From assembly GCA_033850885.1 (NCBI GenBank), contig JAWWPG010000027.1, forward strand, positions 1 through 64,000: a stretch of DNA of 64,000 bases, in the 5' to 3' direction. A program made the position numbers and the translations under genes. The number at the start of each line of letters is the position of its first letter. The stretch's first letter is position 1. The notes beneath the pieces are model-generated. The model saw nothing but the letters and a program-made list of their open reading frames with translations, had not been told where the DNA came from and searched no databases. Of the stretch, positions 61,285-64,000 are shown piece by piece. The DNA is from JAWWPG01 sp033850885. GTDB taxonomy: Bacteria; Actinomycetota; Actinomycetes; Propionibacteriales; Nocardioidaceae.

Positions 61285-61355
61285 CCTACATCGCGAGCGA
61301 AGACCGGAGGGCCGTTGGTGCCGTCATGCGGCCGTCGGTGGCCGCGAGCCGATCG

Positions 61356-61904
61356 TCAATCGGAGCGAGCCTGGTGATCAGCAAGCCACACGATGGCGCC
61401 GCTCTCCACAAGACCGAAGATCCGCAAGGCCAGGAACTGGACGTCCTCGACGCCACGGAGCACATGCCGTGCTGATATGCCGGCGTCGGCGAACTGGCGG
61501 TACATGTGGCGTGTCGCTTCGAGATCGGCGAAGCCGTGTCCGACGCGCGAGTGCACTCGCTCGAGGCATATGGCCTCAGGCGGGAGCAGCATCACGTAGT
61601 GGAGCCAGTCGAGTCCCGTACCCGCGATGAACGCGTCCAAGAACCAGGGGCCGACGACACCGTCATAGACGACGGCGAAGCCGCCGGCGGCGAAGCGGCC
61701 GGCCGCGGCTGCCGCCGCGCCCATGACGGTGTCGTTCTGCTCGTGGGCTTCGACGGTCCACGGCGCGACGTAGCCCTGATCGACGAAACCGAAGAAATCG
61801 TCGCCGCTCACCAGCACGCTGCGCGTGAACATGGCTGATAGCGCACGAGCGGCGCTCGTCTTGCCAGCGCCAGGCGGTCCGGTCACCACGATCAAATCGG
61901 CCAC
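61356..61904 (-). CDS. P-loop AAA/kinase-like small protein
   Basis: 182 aa from GTG 61904. Walker A GPPGAGKTS near residue 9 follows LIVVT. VLVSGDDFFGFVD is the substrate-binding region of the shikimate/chloramphenicol phosphotransferase-like group. LDWLHYVMLLPPEAICLERVHSRVGHGF is the late strand and lid. It is a cytoplasmic ATP-dependent kinase of unknown substrate, convergent with the DinB gene. Confidence 0.82.
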   Translation of the reverse strand: MADLIVVTGPPGAGKTSAARALSAMFTRSVLVSGDDFFGFVDQGYVAPWTVEAHEQNDTVMGAAAAAAGRFAAGGFAVVYDGVVGPWFLDAFIAGTGLDWLHYVMLLPPEAICLERVHSRVGHGFADLEATRHMYRQFADAGISARHVLRGVEDVQFLALRIFGLVESGAIVWLADHQARSD

Positions 61905-62420
61905 GAGGACGATGATGCACCGTATTCCTGTGCCGCGGCGAGATCTTGACCGTGCCGGACAGCGCAGCCGGAGCCGTAGCCAACAGTGCGCTGGCACGCC
62001 CACGTTCCAGCGGCTCGCAACCGGCGCGGATGCTCACGCCGCGTCGGCGGGCGTCGTCGACGAGGGATCGTCTTGCGAAAGGCGGCGCTCAGCGAAAGTG
62101 GCTCGAGCGGTAACGTCCAACGCATGCTGAAGGAGCTGGTGAACGACGGCCGTGCCGAGCTGGCCAGTCAGGGCTTAGCGCGGGTGACCGGCCACTTCGC
62201 GACGCCCGAGGACGAGTGGCAGTGCACCAGCGGTGTAGGCACCGATGACGCGATCCACAGCCGCCCGACCCGGACGCGTCGCAGCGTCGACGGCGGGCCG
62301 CGCCAAGTAATCGTCGCGATCACCGGGGGCGCTGGCGGCGGACTGCGTCACACTGGGCGGGCCTTCCGGCACACAAGCAGTGACCTTCGCCCCTGACTGC
62401 CGTCGAGGGATTCATCGAGA
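61905..62420. other. Region with no firmly supported gene (516 bp)
   Basis: A short plus-strand frame (beginning MLKELVNDGRAELASQGLAR at 62124) has no ribosome site or clear domain. An overlapping minus-strand frame is equally possible. It may be a small hypothetical gene or decayed sequence. Confidence 0.3.
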
Positions 62421-63050
62421 GTGGAAGACATGGGCGATGAATTGGCACACGCATCGGTCGACCTGTTCTGGCTTCCGCTTGGGGCGGGAGGCCACTTCGT
62501 GCGCTGGAACGGCCGCCTCTACGAATGGTGGTCGGCGCGACGCCAACACCGCCCTACAGCGGACCTGTACCACTGCGGGCTGATGCTCCGCATCGACGAC
62601 ATCACGTATGCAGTCGAGATGGGTCCGGTGTGGAACGTCTCCGACGCTGAGCGCGGTGTCCTCACTGAAGGGCCGGTTGGGTCGAAGCGGCTCGGCCGGT
62701 TCCGCGCGTTTCGCTATGAGATGCGTTGCTGGCCCGGGGGCTCCATCCCGGACGTAGCCGAAGCAGTCGACAGCCCAGTGCGCACCACCGAAGATCCAGC
62801 GAGAGTCGCAGCCGTGCTGGACGTGCTCCGAGAAATTCCGGTGCTGACCTGGGGCAGAGACGAACTGGGCGCAGGCGAGATGTGGAACTCAAATTCTGCG
62901 GTTGCTTGGGCGCTGGCGCGCACAGGCCACGACATGGACACGATCGGGCCACCCCCAGGAGGTCGCGCGCCGGGGTGGGCCGCGGGTCTATTGCTCGCGG
63001 ATCGACAGGCGCGGACTATGACCCCGAACCTCGGATCGAGGGGCCGCTGA
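62421..63050 (+). CDS. Hypothetical protein
   Basis: 209 aa from GTG 62421; an in-frame ATG at 62430 is an alternative. It begins VEDMGDELAHASVDLFWLPLGAGGHFVRWNGRLYEWW. LYHCGLMLRIDDITYAVEMGPVWN and RFRAFRYEMRCWPGG follow. The aromatic-rich, strand-rich pattern looks real, but I do not recognise a domain. A permuted papain-like fold is possible, given the HCGLML and NSNSAVAWAL stretches. Confidence 0.65.
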   Translation: MEDMGDELAHASVDLFWLPLGAGGHFVRWNGRLYEWWSARRQHRPTADLYHCGLMLRIDDITYAVEMGPVWNVSDAERGVLTEGPVGSKRLGRFRAFRYEMRCWPGGSIPDVAEAVDSPVRTTEDPARVAAVLDVLREIPVLTWGRDELGAGEMWNSNSAVAWALARTGHDMDTIGPPPGGRAPGWAAGLLLADRQARTMTPNLGSRGR

Positions 63051-63191
63051 TCGCGGAGCGAAAGGAAACTGAGGGAACAGCTTCACAGACCCCTCGTCCA
63101 TTTCGAAGGGCGACTCTAAGATCGCCTCCCCCGTCCGAGCGGTCCGCACGCGGCTGATTGACGCGTCGGCCGAGCAACCTGGTGACTGCGT

Positions 63192-63464
63192 TCAAGGCAT
63201 CAGGGCGAACAGCACCTTGACAGCAGTGCGAAGGCTCCGGCGCAGCGCACTCGTGAACGTGGAGCCGCCGGCTCGGGCATCGCGATAGGTCACTACCCCG
63301 AACGTGACCACGCTCACCATGAACGCCGACGCGGCGGCAGCCACGATCGCCAACGGTACCGAGGCAATGGCGCCGAACGCGACCACGACCCCGCTCACCA
63401 TGGCGACAAGGACAGCGACTGCCAAGGTTCGTTGCGGGCGTGGCACGACGTCATTCAAGGTCAT
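63192..63464 (-). CDS. Small two-helix membrane protein
   Basis: 90 aa from ATG 63464. Two hydrophobic helices (about 16-35 and 37-60) follow a short polar N-terminus. The C-terminus is Arg-rich and ends VKVLFALMP. I do not recognise the family. It is convergent with the hypothetical gene upstream. Confidence 0.6.
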   Translation of the reverse strand: MTLNDVVPRPQRTLAVAVLVAMVSGVVVAFGAIASVPLAIVAAAASAFMVSVVTFGVVTYRDARAGGSTFTSALRRSLRTAVKVLFALMP

Positions 63465-63886
63465 GCGGGGATGCTCGCACAGACACCGAGGTGTCCGCTG
63501 AACTGTTCGAGCGGACACCGGCCGATCCGCGCGCATACTGCAAGCAGGTCCGCGCGCTTAGCCAGCGTGGGCGGTGTTGCGCGTGGTCTTCGCGCGGCGT
63601 GCTCCGGCTGGCTAGACGCCGGCGACGTGGGCGGGCCGCAATCCGAACCTCATCTGGGGCCGGGCGCTTGGACGGCCAGAGCTTTGAGGGAAGTTTCGAG
63701 CGCCCGCTAAGGCGTCGACCCGAAGGTTCACGTCCGGAGGGCAACTCACTGCGTCGGCTGCGGGCGACGAGCAACCTCTCGTGTGGAATCTCGTTACTAG
63801 CCCATGATTGATGCGAGTGCGACCGACCTTCGTGCCGGGCTCTGTGCGGCATGCCAGAACCCGAAGGGCGACCAGCAGGGAACCCG
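63465..63886. other. Region with no supported gene (422 bp)
   Basis: Open frames are present on both strands, but all are rich in Arg, Ser and Pro and have no ribosome sites. No RNA gene or repeat is visible. Confidence 0.35.
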
Positions 63887-64000
63887 TTACCCGAGGCGCC
63901 GTAGCGCTGTCTCGATAGCGACCTCGACCCGGGAAGTCATGCCGGGCACATCGACGGGACGGCGCCCAGCGACCTGACTACGGATCCACTTCGGCCCGCT
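63887..64000 (-). CDS. Hypothetical protein, 3' part only (runs off the window)
   Basis: 37 residues of a minus-strand frame run from the window edge to TAA 63887-63889: SGPKWIRSQVAGRRPVDVPG then MTSRVEVAIETALRRLG. Codon use and a clean amphipathic C-terminal helix suggest real coding sequence. Too little is visible to name it. Confidence 0.45.
   Translation of the reverse strand, partial: SGPKWIRSQVAGRRPVDVPGMTSRVEVAIETALRRLG

Noticed and set aside
61281..61475. Short plus-strand frame after the DinB gene
   Set aside because: It lies almost wholly antisense to the P-loop kinase gene and has no domain or ribosome site.
63451..63852. Minus-strand frame near the right edge
   Set aside because: It is Arg/Ser-rich with no recognisable pattern, and it overlaps another similar frame. 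GC-driven chance coding is more likely.

Overview
The window is GC-rich throughout, uses GTG and TTG starts freely, and encodes families typical of Actinomycetota: an F420-type luciferase-like oxidoreductase, PadR, ArsR and LuxR regulators, many GNAT, VOC and DinB-type small enzymes, and leaderless-looking promoters. I read it as a chromosomal segment of a high-GC actinobacterium. The genus cannot be fixed from the sequence.

Layout. 1-11 kb: a phosphate-transport locus of unusual form. pstC, pstA, a PstS-like binding domain fused to a Gly/Ser linker and a C-terminal membrane anchor, a sortase-fold protein that has lost its catalytic residues, a very large secreted and anchored protein, and a lytic transglycosylase form one tight operon. 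A second, free PstS faces it across a double hairpin, and pstB is divergent from that PstS. 11-17 kb: small unknown proteins, a sulfotransferase, a PNPOx-fold protein, a methyltransferase, a Nudix protein and an EamA transporter. 17-22.4 kb: an ABC exporter (two permeases, one carrying a large extracellular beta-sandwich, plus an ATPase) divergent from a two-component system, with a perfect 18-bp-arm palindrome between them. 22.4-40 kb: ordinary chromosomal regulators and enzymes, including a LuxR-type ATPase regulator divergent from two tandem methyltransferases, a PadR/membrane pair, an ArsR/SRPBCC pair and a NYN-LOTUS protein.

40.4-51.8 kb: an 11.5-kb integrated element in a tRNA-Arg(CCT) gene, bounded by an exact 43-bp direct repeat. 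A paired-octamer repeat just inside each end may be integrase arm-type sites. It carries a tyrosine integrase co-translated with a serine recombinase, a regulatory region with stacked inverted repeats, an HGG-type zinc protein, a superfamily 3 helicase, a Toprim protein, small DNA-binding proteins and an excisionase. There are no conjugation or virion genes. The layout resembles a phage satellite or replicating integrative plasmid. Its two ends carry cargo: an undescribed pair (soluble 304-aa protein plus four-helix membrane protein) on the left, and a restriction-modification pair on the right.

51.9-64 kb: remnants of an older integrase, a tandem P-loop protein, and a stretch of decayed genes (two VOC genes, one GNAT, one resolvase) mixed with intact hydrolases, a methyltransferase, a DinB protein, a small P-loop kinase and unknowns. 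The most interesting parts are the pst/pseudo-sortase envelope cluster and the element with its cargo.
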